Origin: Saccharopolyspora dendranthemae
Lineage (GTDB): Bacteria > Actinomycetota > Actinomycetes > Mycobacteriales > Pseudonocardiaceae
Reading direction: 5' to 3'
DNA length: 64,000 bases
Assembly (NCBI RefSeq): GCF_007829955.1
Contig: NZ_VIWX01000002.1
Coordinates: 372,001 to 436,000, forward strand
Shown: in pieces, positions 7,724-15,692 of the stretch
Layout: each line of letters starts with the position of its first letter
Numbering within the stretch: the stretch's first letter is position 1
Notes under the pieces: model-generated
The model's input: the letters and a program-made list of their open reading frames with translations, nothing else
Databases searched by the model: none
What the model was told of the DNA's origin: nothing
Made by a program: the position numbers and the translations under genes

Positions 7724-8812
7724 ATGTCGTCCATCGCTGATGCCGACCCGCGCGGTCCGCAGCACGACGTCCTCCGGATCCTCGACGAAGGCGGCCACCA
7801 CGTCGGGTCGCACGTGATGCCGCCGGTCGGTGAACTCCTCGCCGGCTACCGCGCTCTGGTGCTGGCCCGGCGGCTCAACGAGCAGACCAGCGCTCTCGTC
7901 CGGCAGGGGCGGCTGGCGGTGTACCCGTCCTCGCGCGGGCAGGAAGCGGCGCAGGTCGCCTGCTCCTCGGTGCTCTCCGAGCGGGACTGGCTGTTCCCCA
8001 CCTACCGCGACACCGCCGCCATCGCCGCGCGCGGGGTGGACCCCGTCGAGGTGCTGACGATGCTCCGCGGTGACTGGCACTGCGGCTACGACCCCGTCGC
8101 GCACCGGGTCGCTCCGCAGGCCACCCCGCTGGCGACCCAGCTGCTGCACGCGGTGGGGGTCGCGCACGCCGCGCGCCTCAAGGGCGAGGACGGCGTGGTG
8201 ATGGCGCTCTGCGGCGACGGTGCGACCAGCGAGGGCGACTTCCACGAGGCGTGCAACTTCGCCGCCGTGTTCGGCGCCCCGGTCGTGTTCCTCGTGCAGA
8301 ACAACAAGTACGCGATCTCGGTTCCGCTGGCCAAGCAGTCGGCGGCGCCGTCGTTGGCGGCCAAGGCCGTCGGGTACGGGATGCCGGGCGTGCTGGTCGA
8401 CGGCAACGACTACGCCGCGCTCACCACGGTGCTCGGCGACGCGGTGAGCCGGGCGCGCGCCGGAGGAGGTCCGGTGCTGGTCGAGGCCGACACCTATCGG
8501 ATGGACCCGCACACCAACGCCGACGACCCGACCCGCTACCGCAGCGAGGACGAGGTGGCGGAGTGGGAACGCCGCGATCCGCTGGTCCGGCTGCGCGCCC
8601 ACCTGATCCGTGCCGGAGCGCTCGGCGAACAGCAGGAATCCGAGTTCGCCGCGGCGGCCGAGACGATGGCCGAGCACGTGCGAGATGGCGTCTCGCAGGA
8701 GTCCGAAGTGGACCCGGAGGAGCTCTTCGCCCACGTGTACGCGACGCCGACTCCGCAGCTGCGGGAGCAGCGCGCGTTGCTGCGCGCCGAGCTCGACGGA
8801 CTGGAGGCGTGA
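7724..8812 (+). CDS. bkdA: branched-chain 2-oxoacid dehydrogenase E1 component, alpha subunit
   Basis: The 362-residue E1-alpha has the thiamine diphosphate signature GDGATSEGDFHEACNFA...QNNKYAIS and the loop TYRMDPHTNADDPTRYR. The ATG at 7724 is chosen because the upstream in-frame extension overlaps the divergent Lrp gene and its promoter. It overlaps the E1-beta gene by 1 nt (TGATG). It decarboxylates branched 2-oxoacids from Leu, Ile and Val for transfer to E2, giving the acyl-CoA primers of branched fatty acids. The control is probably by the divergent Lrp regulator. Confidence 0.88.
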   Translation: MSSIADADPRGPQHDVLRILDEGGHHVGSHVMPPVGELLAGYRALVLARRLNEQTSALVRQGRLAVYPSSRGQEAAQVACSSVLSERDWLFPTYRDTAAIAARGVDPVEVLTMLRGDWHCGYDPVAHRVAPQATPLATQLLHAVGVAHAARLKGEDGVVMALCGDGATSEGDFHEACNFAAVFGAPVVFLVQNNKYAISVPLAKQSAAPSLAAKAVGYGMPGVLVDGNDYAALTTVLGDAVSRARAGGGPVLVEADTYRMDPHTNADDPTRYRSEDEVAEWERRDPLVRLRAHLIRAGALGEQQESEFAAAAETMAEHVRDGVSQESEVDPEELFAHVYATPTPQLREQRALLRAELDGLEA

Positions 8813-9798
8813 TGGCCGACAAGATCACGATGGCGGGCGCGATCAACACCGCGCTGCGCGACGCGATGACCGCCGACGAGTCGGTGGTGGTCTTCGGTGA
8901 GGACGTCGGCCCGCTCGGCGGGGTGTTCCGCGTGACCGATGGGCTCACCCGGGATTTCGGCGAGAACCGCTGCTTCGACACGCCGCTGGCCGAGTCCGGG
9001 ATCGTCGGCATGGCGGTCGGGATGGCGATGAACGGGATGCGGCCGGTGGTGGAGATGCAGTTCGACGCCTTCGCCTACCCGGCTTTCGAGCAGATCACCA
9101 GCCACGTCGCCAAGCTCGGCAACCGGACCCGGGGACGGCTGCGACTCCCGATGGTCATCCGCGTGCCCTACGCCGGCGGTGTCGGCGGGGTCGAGCACCA
9201 CTGCGACTCCTCGGAGGCCTACTACGCCCACACCGCAGGCCTGACCGTCCTCACCCCGGCGACCAACGCCGACGCCTACGGGCTGCTGCGCGCGGCCATC
9301 GCGAGTCCCGACCCGGTGGTGTTCCTGGAGCCCAAGAAGCACTACTTCAGCAAGGAGGAGGCGGATCTCGGCATCCCGGTCGAGCCGATCGGCCGCGCCG
9401 TCGTGCGCCGTGCCGGCAGGGACGCCACGTTGATCGCCTACGGCCCGTCGGTGCCGGTCGCGCTGGCCGCCGCGGAGCAGGCGACCGCGGACGGCTTCGA
9501 CCTGGGAGTCGTGGATCTCCGGTCGATCGTGCCCTTCGACGACGAGACGGTGTGCGCGGAGGTGCGTCGCACCGGGCGCGCGGTGGTCATCGCCGAGGCC
9601 CCGGGTTTCGCCTCGGTCGCCTCGGAGATCGCCGCTCGCGTCGGTGAGCGCTGCTTCCACCACCTCCAGGCCCCGGTCCGGCGGGTGACCGGGTTCGACA
9701 TCCCGTACCCGGCTCCCAAGCTGGAGCACCACCACCTGCCCGGAGTGGACCGGATCATCGACGCGGTCGAGGACCTGCAGTGGGAGGGGATCGCGTGA
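8812..9798 (+). CDS. bkdB: branched-chain 2-oxoacid dehydrogenase E1 component, beta subunit
   Basis: The 328-residue E1-beta carries VVVFGEDVGPLGGVFRVTDG, DTPLAESGIVGMAVGMAMNG and the C-terminal VTGFDIPYPAPKLEHHHLPG, which is typical of the branched-chain type. It overlaps its neighbours on both sides by stop/start sharing (TGATG upstream, GTGA downstream), so the three subunits are made together. It is a paralogue of the protein encoded at 5005-5994. Confidence 0.88.
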   Translation: MADKITMAGAINTALRDAMTADESVVVFGEDVGPLGGVFRVTDGLTRDFGENRCFDTPLAESGIVGMAVGMAMNGMRPVVEMQFDAFAYPAFEQITSHVAKLGNRTRGRLRLPMVIRVPYAGGVGGVEHHCDSSEAYYAHTAGLTVLTPATNADAYGLLRAAIASPDPVVFLEPKKHYFSKEEADLGIPVEPIGRAVVRRAGRDATLIAYGPSVPVALAAAEQATADGFDLGVVDLRSIVPFDDETVCAEVRRTGRAVVIAEAPGFASVASEIAARVGERCFHHLQAPVRRVTGFDIPYPAPKLEHHHLPGVDRIIDAVEDLQWEGIA

Positions 9799-11033
9799 GC
9801 GAGAACGTCTTCACCCTGCCCGATCTCGGCGAGGGGCTGACCGAGGCCACGCTGCTGCGCTGGCTGGTGAAGGTCGGCGACGTGGTGTCGGTCGACGCAC
9901 CGGTCGCCGAGGTCGAGACGGCCAAGGCGGCGGTGGAGGTTCCCTCACCGCACCCGGGTGTCGTCGCGCGGCTGCACGGCGAGGAGGGCGAGGTGCTCAC
10001 CGTCGGCGCGCCGCTGATCACGGTCGAATCCGGTGGCGCCGGCGAGGTGCACGTCGAGGAGGAGCGTGCGGGTTCGGGCAACGTGCTCATCGGCTACGGC
10101 ACCACCGGAGACCGGCCGGGCGGGCGGCGTCGCCGGCGGCGGCGCGCACCCGAGCCGGTCTCGCGACCGGGTGACAGCCCGGCGGTGCAGTCGCCGATCG
10201 TCCGGCAGCTGGCCCGCAAGCGAGGTCTCGACCTGCGCGAACTGGCCGGGACCGGTCCGAACGGGCTCATCACGCGCCAGGACGTCGAGTCGGCTCGGCA
10301 CGCAGCGGAGGAACCTGCGGACACCGACCGGAGAACCGGACTGGGAATCGGCGAACGGGTGCCGCTGACGGGTCTGCGCAAGTCGGTCGCCGATGCGCTC
10401 ACCCGCAGCCGCGCCGAGATCCCCGAAGCCACGACCTGGGTGGACGTCGATGCCACCGCACTGCTGGAGCTTCGCGCCTCGTTGGGCGAGAAGGGCAGCG
10501 CACCAGGGGTTCTCGCGATGGTCGCGCGCTACGTCGTGGCGGGGCTCGTGCGCTTCCCCGAGCTCAACTCGCGGGTGGACACCGAACGCGGCGAGATCGT
10601 GCACCTCGATGGCGTGAACCTCGGCATCGCGGCGCAGACCGAGCGGGGGCTGGTCGTGCCCGCCGTGCGCGGCGCTCACCGGCTCGGCATGCGCGGTCTC
10701 GACGCGGAGATCGGCAGGCTCACCGCCGCTGCCCGGGACGGTTCGGCCTCGCCCGCCGACCTCAGCTGCGGATCGTTCACCCTGAACAACTACGGGGTCC
10801 TCGGCGTGGACGGGAGCGCGGCGATCATCAACCACCCGGAGGTCGCGATCCTCGGGATGGGCCGCATCCTGCCGAGGCCGTGGGTGGTGGACGGCGAGCT
10901 CGTCGCCCGGCGCGTCGTGCAGCTGTCGCTGGCGTTCGACCACCGGGTCTGCGACGGCGGCACGGCGGGCGGGTTCCTGCGCTTCGTGGCCGACGCGATC
11001 GAGGACCCGACCTCGGCGATGACCGATCTCTGA
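9795..11033 (+). CDS. bkdC: branched-chain 2-oxoacid dehydrogenase E2, dihydrolipoamide acyltransferase
   Basis: The 412-residue E2 has one lipoyl domain (residues 1-80, lysine in VETAKAAVEVPSP), an arginine-rich linker, a peripheral-subunit-binding domain (SPIVRQLARKRGLDLRELAG, about residues 133-170) and a C-terminal acyltransferase core ending LAFDHRVCDGGTAGGFLRF, where the H-x-x-x-D catalytic motif is seen. GTG at 9795 overlaps the E1-beta stop. No E3 (lipoamide dehydrogenase) gene is nearby, so E3 must come from elsewhere. This is the only E2 core in the window and could also serve the free lipoyl domain at 4692-5012. Confidence 0.9.
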   Translation: MSENVFTLPDLGEGLTEATLLRWLVKVGDVVSVDAPVAEVETAKAAVEVPSPHPGVVARLHGEEGEVLTVGAPLITVESGGAGEVHVEEERAGSGNVLIGYGTTGDRPGGRRRRRRRAPEPVSRPGDSPAVQSPIVRQLARKRGLDLRELAGTGPNGLITRQDVESARHAAEEPADTDRRTGLGIGERVPLTGLRKSVADALTRSRAEIPEATTWVDVDATALLELRASLGEKGSAPGVLAMVARYVVAGLVRFPELNSRVDTERGEIVHLDGVNLGIAAQTERGLVVPAVRGAHRLGMRGLDAEIGRLTAAARDGSASPADLSCGSFTLNNYGVLGVDGSAAIINHPEVAILGMGRILPRPWVVDGELVARRVVQLSLAFDHRVCDGGTAGGFLRFVADAIEDPTSAMTDL

Positions 11034-11092
11034 GCGGGGCGAACCGCCCACCCCGGACGTGCGCTCGGGACGAGAAGCCCGATCATGGGTGC

Positions 11093-12613
11093 ATGGTCAA
11101 GCTGGACCGACTGATCAACGTCCTCGGCGGGTACGGGGCGAGGCTCGTGTGCGCGCCGCGCAGCCGGGCGACCGAGCTGCGGGCGGTGGCGCTGCACGAC
11201 CCGGCGGAGCAGGTGCCGGGCGGTGACGAAGTGCTGCTCGCGGTCGGGGTGGACGGTCCGCGTGCCGCCGAGGTGCTGGCGGAGACCAGCGCCGTGGTCG
11301 CGGTGTTCCGGCTCGACGAGATCGGTGAGGAAGCGCTCTCCGTGGCGCGGGAGCGGCAGGTCGCGGTGCTGCTGGTCGACCCCGCCGTGTCGTGGGGGCA
11401 GCTGGCGGGCGTGGTCTACGGCCTGGTGCTGGAGGGGCGCGAGACCGAGGCCGGACGCGGTCCGACGGACCTGTTCGCGCTGGCCGACGCCCTCGCGGAG
11501 TCCGTCGGCGGGCCGGTGACGATCGAGGATCACCGATCCGGGGTCCTCGCCTACTCGCAGCGCCAGGAGTCCGCCGATCAGGCGCGGCTCGAGACGATCC
11601 TGGGCAGGCGGGTGCCGGAGGAGGTCCGGCGCGAGCTCGGCGAGCGAGGCGTGTTCCGGCACCTGGCCGCCTCCGACGAGCCGCTGTTCGTCGAGCCCTC
11701 CGGCGCGCGGCGGGGACGCGCGGTGGTCGCCGTGCGCGCGGGCAAGGCGCTGCTCGGCTCGATCTGGGTGGGCACACCGTCCCCGCTGGACGGCGAGCGG
11801 CAGGCGGCCCTCGTGCAGGCGTCCCGGACCGCCGCGGCGCACCTGCTGCGCACGCGGGCGAGCGCGGACCTGGAGCGGCAGGTCGAGTCGGACCTGGTGA
11901 TCGGCCTCGTGGAGGGGCAGTCCGACGTGGCCACGGTGCTGAGCCGGCTCGGCTTCCGCGGCGACACCTTCCGCGTGGTCGCCGTCCAAGCCCACAACCA
12001 GGGCGAGCACGACTCCGCGGCGCTGCTGGTCTTCGAACTGGCGACGGTCGGTTTCGGCTGGTCCCGTCCGGGGCGCAGCGCCCTGTTCGCCAACACGGTC
12101 TACACGGTCTTGCCGCACGAGGACGGGGAGTCCGCGCGCGAGTGGGTGCGGGCGCTGGAGCGGGAGATGCCCGAGGGGGTGCGGGTGTTCGCCGGGATCG
12201 GCGGCCCCGCCGGGCACGACGAGCTCGTCGACAGCAGGCGGGAGGCGGACGAGAGCCTGGCCGTCCACGGGGCGAAACCGGCGGGATCACCGGTCGTGGT
12301 CTACGACGACTCCTGGCACGAGATCCTGCTGCGCCGCTTGATCCACGTCGCCGCGGGCGGCCGGACGCCCGAGCGCGGTCCGGTGGCGGCGCTGCGGCGG
12401 TACGACCGGGAGCAGGGCACCAGGCTGATCGAGACGTTGCGGACCTGGTTGGAGGTGCAGGGCGATCTCGGTGCCGCGTCCGCCCGCCTGGAGATCCACC
12501 CGAACACCGTCCGCAACCGGATGCGCAAGGTGACCCAGGTGGCGTCGCTGGATCTGGAGGACCCGGACACGAGGCTCGCGCTGGTCATCGCCCTCGCCGC
12601 TCAGCAGCAGTAG
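11093..12613 (+). CDS. PucR/CdaR-family transcriptional regulator
   Basis: The 506-residue regulator has an N-terminal PucR-like region (residues 1-110), a middle GGDEF/GAF-like segment and a C-terminal helix-turn-helix (DLGAASARLEIHPNTVRNRM, about residues 456-475), the PF13556-type output domain. It starts 60 bp after the E2 gene and is followed 96 bp later by a D-amino-acid dehydrogenase gene on the same strand, which it probably controls. PucR-type regulators commonly activate catabolic genes for purines, amino acids or polyhydroxyalkanoate. Confidence 0.82.
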   Translation: MVKLDRLINVLGGYGARLVCAPRSRATELRAVALHDPAEQVPGGDEVLLAVGVDGPRAAEVLAETSAVVAVFRLDEIGEEALSVARERQVAVLLVDPAVSWGQLAGVVYGLVLEGRETEAGRGPTDLFALADALAESVGGPVTIEDHRSGVLAYSQRQESADQARLETILGRRVPEEVRRELGERGVFRHLAASDEPLFVEPSGARRGRAVVAVRAGKALLGSIWVGTPSPLDGERQAALVQASRTAAAHLLRTRASADLERQVESDLVIGLVEGQSDVATVLSRLGFRGDTFRVVAVQAHNQGEHDSAALLVFELATVGFGWSRPGRSALFANTVYTVLPHEDGESAREWVRALEREMPEGVRVFAGIGGPAGHDELVDSRREADESLAVHGAKPAGSPVVVYDDSWHEILLRRLIHVAAGGRTPERGPVAALRRYDREQGTRLIETLRTWLEVQGDLGAASARLEIHPNTVRNRMRKVTQVASLDLEDPDTRLALVIALAAQQQ

Positions 12614-12709
12614 GCCGTGCACAACCGGTGACCGGATGGTTGTGCGAAATCCACAACGCACTCCTGGTTCTCGTCGCGCATGCTCTTGGCGACGAGGAGG
12701 AGCGTGGTC

Positions 12710-13954
12710 ATGGGTGCTGCAACGGGCGGCCGACCGGAATCGGTCGTCGTCGTGGGTGCCGGCGTGGTCGGTCTGTCGACCGCGTGGTTCTTGCAGGAGC
12801 ACGGCGTCGAGGTGACGGTCGTGGACCGGCGAGGTGTCGCTGCGGGAGCGTCCTGGGGCAACGCGGGCTACGTCGCCCCGGCCTTCAGCGTGCCGCTCGC
12901 CGAGCCGGAGGTGCTGCGCTACGGCCTGCGCTCGCTCTTCGACCGGGACGCTCCGCTGTACGTGCCCCGGACCGTGGACCCCGGTCTGTGGGCCTTCCTC
13001 CTTCGCTTCGCAGGCAACTGCCGGCGCAGCACCTGGCAGAAGTCCATGCGCGCCCTGGTCGGGCTCAACGACGATTGCCTCGACGCCTTCGACGAGCTGG
13101 CCAAGGGCGGGGTGACCGCCCCGACCCCGACGGCACCGGTGGTCGCCGCGTTCGAGAAGCGCGAGCAGGCCGTGGAACTCCGGAACGAGTTCGAGCGGAC
13201 CCGCCGCAGCGGCCAGGACACGGTGTTCACGGAAGCGGCCGGTCTCGACGTCCCGCAACTGTCCTCGCGGGTCGGCACGGTCCTGCAGATCGAGGGCCAG
13301 CGCCACGTCGACCCGGGCGAGTTCACCAGGTCCCTGGCGGAGGCCGTCGAGAGCCGAGGCGGCCGGATCCACTCCGGGTTCGACGTCCGCGGCGTGGTGC
13401 GCGACGGCCGCAGGCTGATCGTGAAGTCCGCGCAGCACGAGTACGTCCAGGCGGATTCGGTCGTGCTGGCCTCGGGCGCCTGGCTGCCGGAACTCGCGGC
13501 CGGTGCCGGGGTCAAGCGGTCCGTGCGGGCGGGGCGCGGGTACTCGTTCACCGTTCCCACCCAGCAGCCCGTTCCCTGCCCGATCTACCTGCCCGCGGTC
13601 CGGGTCGCCTGCACTCCCTACCAGGGGGCGCTGCGCGTGGCGGGCACGATGGAGTTCCGCGGACCTGACGCGGATCTCGACCGGCAGCGCATCGAGGCGA
13701 TCGTGCAGTCCGCACGCCCGTTCCTGCGGGGCGTCGACTGGGACGCCCGGCACGACGAGTGGGTCGGCCCGAGGCCGGTCACCACCGACGGCCTCCCGCT
13801 GATCGGACCGACCAAGCTGCCCGGCGTCCACGTCGCAGGCGGGCACGGCATGTGGGGCCTGACGCTCGGGCCGATCACCGGGAGCCTGCTGGCCGAGCAG
13901 ATCGTCACCGGCGAACGCCCCGCCGCCCTCCGCCCGTTCGACCCGCTGCGATGA
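12710..13954 (+). CDS. FAD-dependent D-amino-acid dehydrogenase (DadA-like)
   Basis: The 414-residue flavoprotein opens with the dinucleotide motif VVVVGAGVVGLSTAWFLQEH and has VDRRGVAAGASWGNAGYVAP, a DadA-type FAD-binding block. The end RPVTTDGLPLIGPTKLPGVH and HVAGGHGMWGLTLGP is the typical C-terminal flavin motif. ATG at 12710 is preferred because GAGGAGGAG lies 9 nt upstream; a GTG at 12704 is also in frame. It would oxidise D-amino acids to 2-oxoacids, feeding the dehydrogenases encoded upstream. It overlaps a small downstream gene by 4 nt. Confidence 0.85.
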   Translation: MGAATGGRPESVVVVGAGVVGLSTAWFLQEHGVEVTVVDRRGVAAGASWGNAGYVAPAFSVPLAEPEVLRYGLRSLFDRDAPLYVPRTVDPGLWAFLLRFAGNCRRSTWQKSMRALVGLNDDCLDAFDELAKGGVTAPTPTAPVVAAFEKREQAVELRNEFERTRRSGQDTVFTEAAGLDVPQLSSRVGTVLQIEGQRHVDPGEFTRSLAEAVESRGGRIHSGFDVRGVVRDGRRLIVKSAQHEYVQADSVVLASGAWLPELAAGAGVKRSVRAGRGYSFTVPTQQPVPCPIYLPAVRVACTPYQGALRVAGTMEFRGPDADLDRQRIEAIVQSARPFLRGVDWDARHDEWVGPRPVTTDGLPLIGPTKLPGVHVAGGHGMWGLTLGPITGSLLAEQIVTGERPAALRPFDPLR

Positions 13955-14112
13955 CGACGGGCGAACTCTCCACGACCGAACGCCGCGAGCTCGAGTGGCT
14001 GCGCACGGAGAACAAGCTCCTGCGCACGGAGAAGGAGATGCTGCTCCGGATCGCCACCGAGTACGCGCTGGAACACCGCACACCCGGTCTGCCGATCGAT
14101 GCCGACGGCTGA
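13951..14112 (+). CDS. 53-residue charged coiled-coil protein, coupled to the dehydrogenase
   Basis: The start ATG at 13951 shares ATGA with the DadA-like stop, so it is translationally coupled. The protein is almost one amphipathic helix: ERRELEWLRTENKLLRTEKE, then MLLRIATEYALEH. Leucine heptads and charge pattern resemble the coiled coil at the end of IS3-type OrfA proteins. It lacks a helix-turn-helix, so either it is a domesticated fragment or the resemblance is only compositional. No function can be assigned. Confidence 0.6.
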   Translation: MTTGELSTTERRELEWLRTENKLLRTEKEMLLRIATEYALEHRTPGLPIDADG

Positions 14113-14122
14113 CCGGACATCC

Positions 14123-14284
14123 ATGGAGGTCATGTTGCCGGAGTGGACCTACCTCGGCCTCGCCGTGCTCGCGTTCGTGCTTCTGGCGGTGAACCACTGG
14201 TTGACCCGACGCGCCCACGGTCTGCGCGAGCGCCGGCCCGAAGCTGATGCGGCGGCGCAGTGGAAAGGATCGCGAGTCGGATAA
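14123..14284 (+). CDS. small single-pass membrane protein, hypothetical
   Basis: The 53-residue frame has one hydrophobic segment (YLGLAVLAFVLLAVNHWL) followed by a basic, then mixed tail, so it would sit in the membrane with a cytoplasmic C terminus. The start is uncertain: ATG 14123, ATG 14132 or TTG 14135 are all possible around a GGAGGT at 14125-14130. It follows the coiled-coil gene closely and precedes a hairpin, so it is probably the last gene of the DadA operon. Confidence 0.45.
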   Translation: MEVMLPEWTYLGLAVLAFVLLAVNHWLTRRAHGLRERRPEADAAAQWKGSRVG

Positions 14285-14292
14285 CGACGACT

Positions 14293-14319
14293 GAGAAGCA
14301 CTCCCCGGGAGTGCGTCTC
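14293..14319 (+). terminator. hairpin terminator after the DadA operon
   Basis: The arms GAGAAGCACTCC (14293-14304) and GGAGTGCGTCTC (14308-14319) pair over 12 bp with one mismatch, around a 3-nt loop. The hairpin follows the small membrane-protein frame and precedes the convergent HxlR gene. Confidence 0.7.
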
Positions 14320-14368
14320 GAGTTGCGCTGAAGCCCGGCTCCTCCGCCGTCGGATGGCCTGCGACTGC

Positions 14369-15037
14369 TCAGAACTGTTGCGGGCCGGACCGTGGTTGAT
14401 GTTGTTCGAACGCGGTCCGGAGCACGTTCGAGTCGCCGCGGAACTCGCCCGCGGCGACGGCCTGCTCGATGCTGATCGCTCCAGCGGCCAGCGCGACGAC
14501 CACATCGGGAGCGGCGGTGAACACCGAGGTGGGAACCTGTTCGGGCACGAATGCGCTCGGGCCGTCCTCGTCGACTCTCAGGGCCATGAGGAAGCCGTCC
14601 GTCTCGATGCCGAGTTCGACGGGAAGCGAGGCGCTCGCCCCTCGGAGCAGGGCAGGCAGTGCGAGGGTCAGCCAGCGCGGCTGGAACGCATCGTCGCCGC
14701 GCCCGGTCGCGAGCAGTGGCGCTCCCCAACGGCCTAGCGCTTCCATCGGCGCCCGCAGTTCTGCTCCCCGGCGCGTGAGGGCGTAGGCCACGCCGGAACC
14801 TTCCAGACGGCGCTCGACGATCCCGTTCGTCTCCATGGTCCGCAGCCGTTCGGCCAGGAGGTTCGTCGCGATGCCGTTGAGCGAGGTCTTCAGCTCGGTG
14901 TACCGCATCGGGCCGGGGAGGAGCTCTCGCACGATGAGGAGGGTCCAGCGCTCACCGACGACGTCCAACGAACGCGCTAGGGCGCAGAACTGCCCGTAGC
15001 TGCGGGACGCCTTCGATTGCTGGTTGACTTCGTCCAT
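14369..15037 (-). CDS. HxlR-family transcriptional regulator
   Basis: The 222-residue protein has an N-terminal HxlR winged helix (residues about 15-100): CALARSLDVVGERWTLLIVR, then YTELKTSLNGIATNLLAERL. The C-terminal half has a SCP2-like composition. It is divergent from a DUF1761 membrane-protein gene, and a palindrome (15042-15056) lies just before its start, as expected for an autoregulated HxlR protein. An in-frame ATG directly upstream (15040) is also possible. Confidence 0.85.
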   Translation of the reverse strand: MDEVNQQSKASRSYGQFCALARSLDVVGERWTLLIVRELLPGPMRYTELKTSLNGIATNLLAERLRTMETNGIVERRLEGSGVAYALTRRGAELRAPMEALGRWGAPLLATGRGDDAFQPRWLTLALPALLRGASASLPVELGIETDGFLMALRVDEDGPSAFVPEQVPTSVFTAAPDVVVALAAGAISIEQAVAAGEFRGDSNVLRTAFEQHQPRSGPQQF

Positions 15038-15041
15038 CATG

Positions 15042-15056
15042 GTTGATTTTATCAAC
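15042..15056. promoter_or_regulatory. palindromic operator GTTGAT-TTT-ATCAAC
   Basis: This perfect 6+3+6 palindrome lies 4 bp upstream of the HxlR start and 34 bp before the divergent membrane-protein gene, in an AT-rich pocket. It is well placed to let the HxlR protein control both genes. Confidence 0.7.
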
Positions 15057-15089
15057 TGGAGAGTGGGGCGTCGAGACTGGGGGACTTCC

Positions 15090-15509
15090 GTGGAGCTGAG
15101 CATCAGTTGGTCGGCCGTGGTGGTCGCGATCGTGGTCGGGATGGCGATCGCATGGGTCTGGTACAGCGATTGGGGTCTGGTCGGCGGCATCTGGCGGCAG
15201 CTGACCGGGGTGACCGAGGAAGATTCTGCGAGAGCGGGCAAGGTCCCGTTCGTAGTTCTGGTCGTGTCGATCGTCGTCACCGCGCTGGTTCTCGCAGTCG
15301 CCAGCTCCATCGCGTCCGGCTTCTTCGGCTCCGATTCCTCCTGGGTGGCCCTGGCGGTGGGGCTTTTCGCGTGGCTCGGCTTCTCGCTGTCGACCCTCGC
15401 GCAGCACAACGGCTTCGAGCAGAAGCCCGGCCGGCTCACTGTGATCAACGGCGTTTACCAGCTGGTGCTGTTCCTGGGCATGGCGGTGCCGATCGGGTTG
15501 CTGCAGTAG
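15090..15509 (+). CDS. DUF1761-type membrane protein
   Basis: The 139-residue protein has four predicted membrane helices (around SWSAVVVAIVVGMAIAWVWY, VPFVVLVVSIVVTALVLAVA, WVALAVGLFAWLGFSLS and YQLVLFLGMAVPIGLL). The layout matches DUF1761 proteins. The start is GTG at 15090. The divergent arrangement with an HxlR regulator suggests induction by a small reactive or toxic compound. The function of the family is unknown. Confidence 0.75.
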   Translation: MELSISWSAVVVAIVVGMAIAWVWYSDWGLVGGIWRQLTGVTEEDSARAGKVPFVVLVVSIVVTALVLAVASSIASGFFGSDSSWVALAVGLFAWLGFSLSTLAQHNGFEQKPGRLTVINGVYQLVLFLGMAVPIGLLQ

Positions 15510-15615
15510 TGACGCGCGCAGAACGTGGGGGCATGGCGATGCTCCCTTGAGGCCCGAGTGCCATCAGCGTGGTGACCTCATGCGGCGTGTGTTCCTGCGC
15601 TGGGCGGCGTGCTAA

Positions 15616-15647
15616 CTTGGAAATAAGTCACCTGATTTAAAACCAAG
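15616..15647. promoter_or_regulatory. AT-rich imperfect inverted repeat upstream of the monooxygenase
   Basis: CTTGG (15616-15620) and CCAAG (15643-15647) enclose an AT-rich core with GTCACCTGA at its centre, about 46 bp before the monooxygenase ATG. In this GC-rich DNA the AT block probably marks the promoter, and the flanking arms may form an operator. No matching regulator gene is adjacent. Confidence 0.4.
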
Positions 15648-15692
15648 GCCGCCCGCTCCCGCGGAGGCAGGCGCGCAGCGAGAAAGGCCGCG

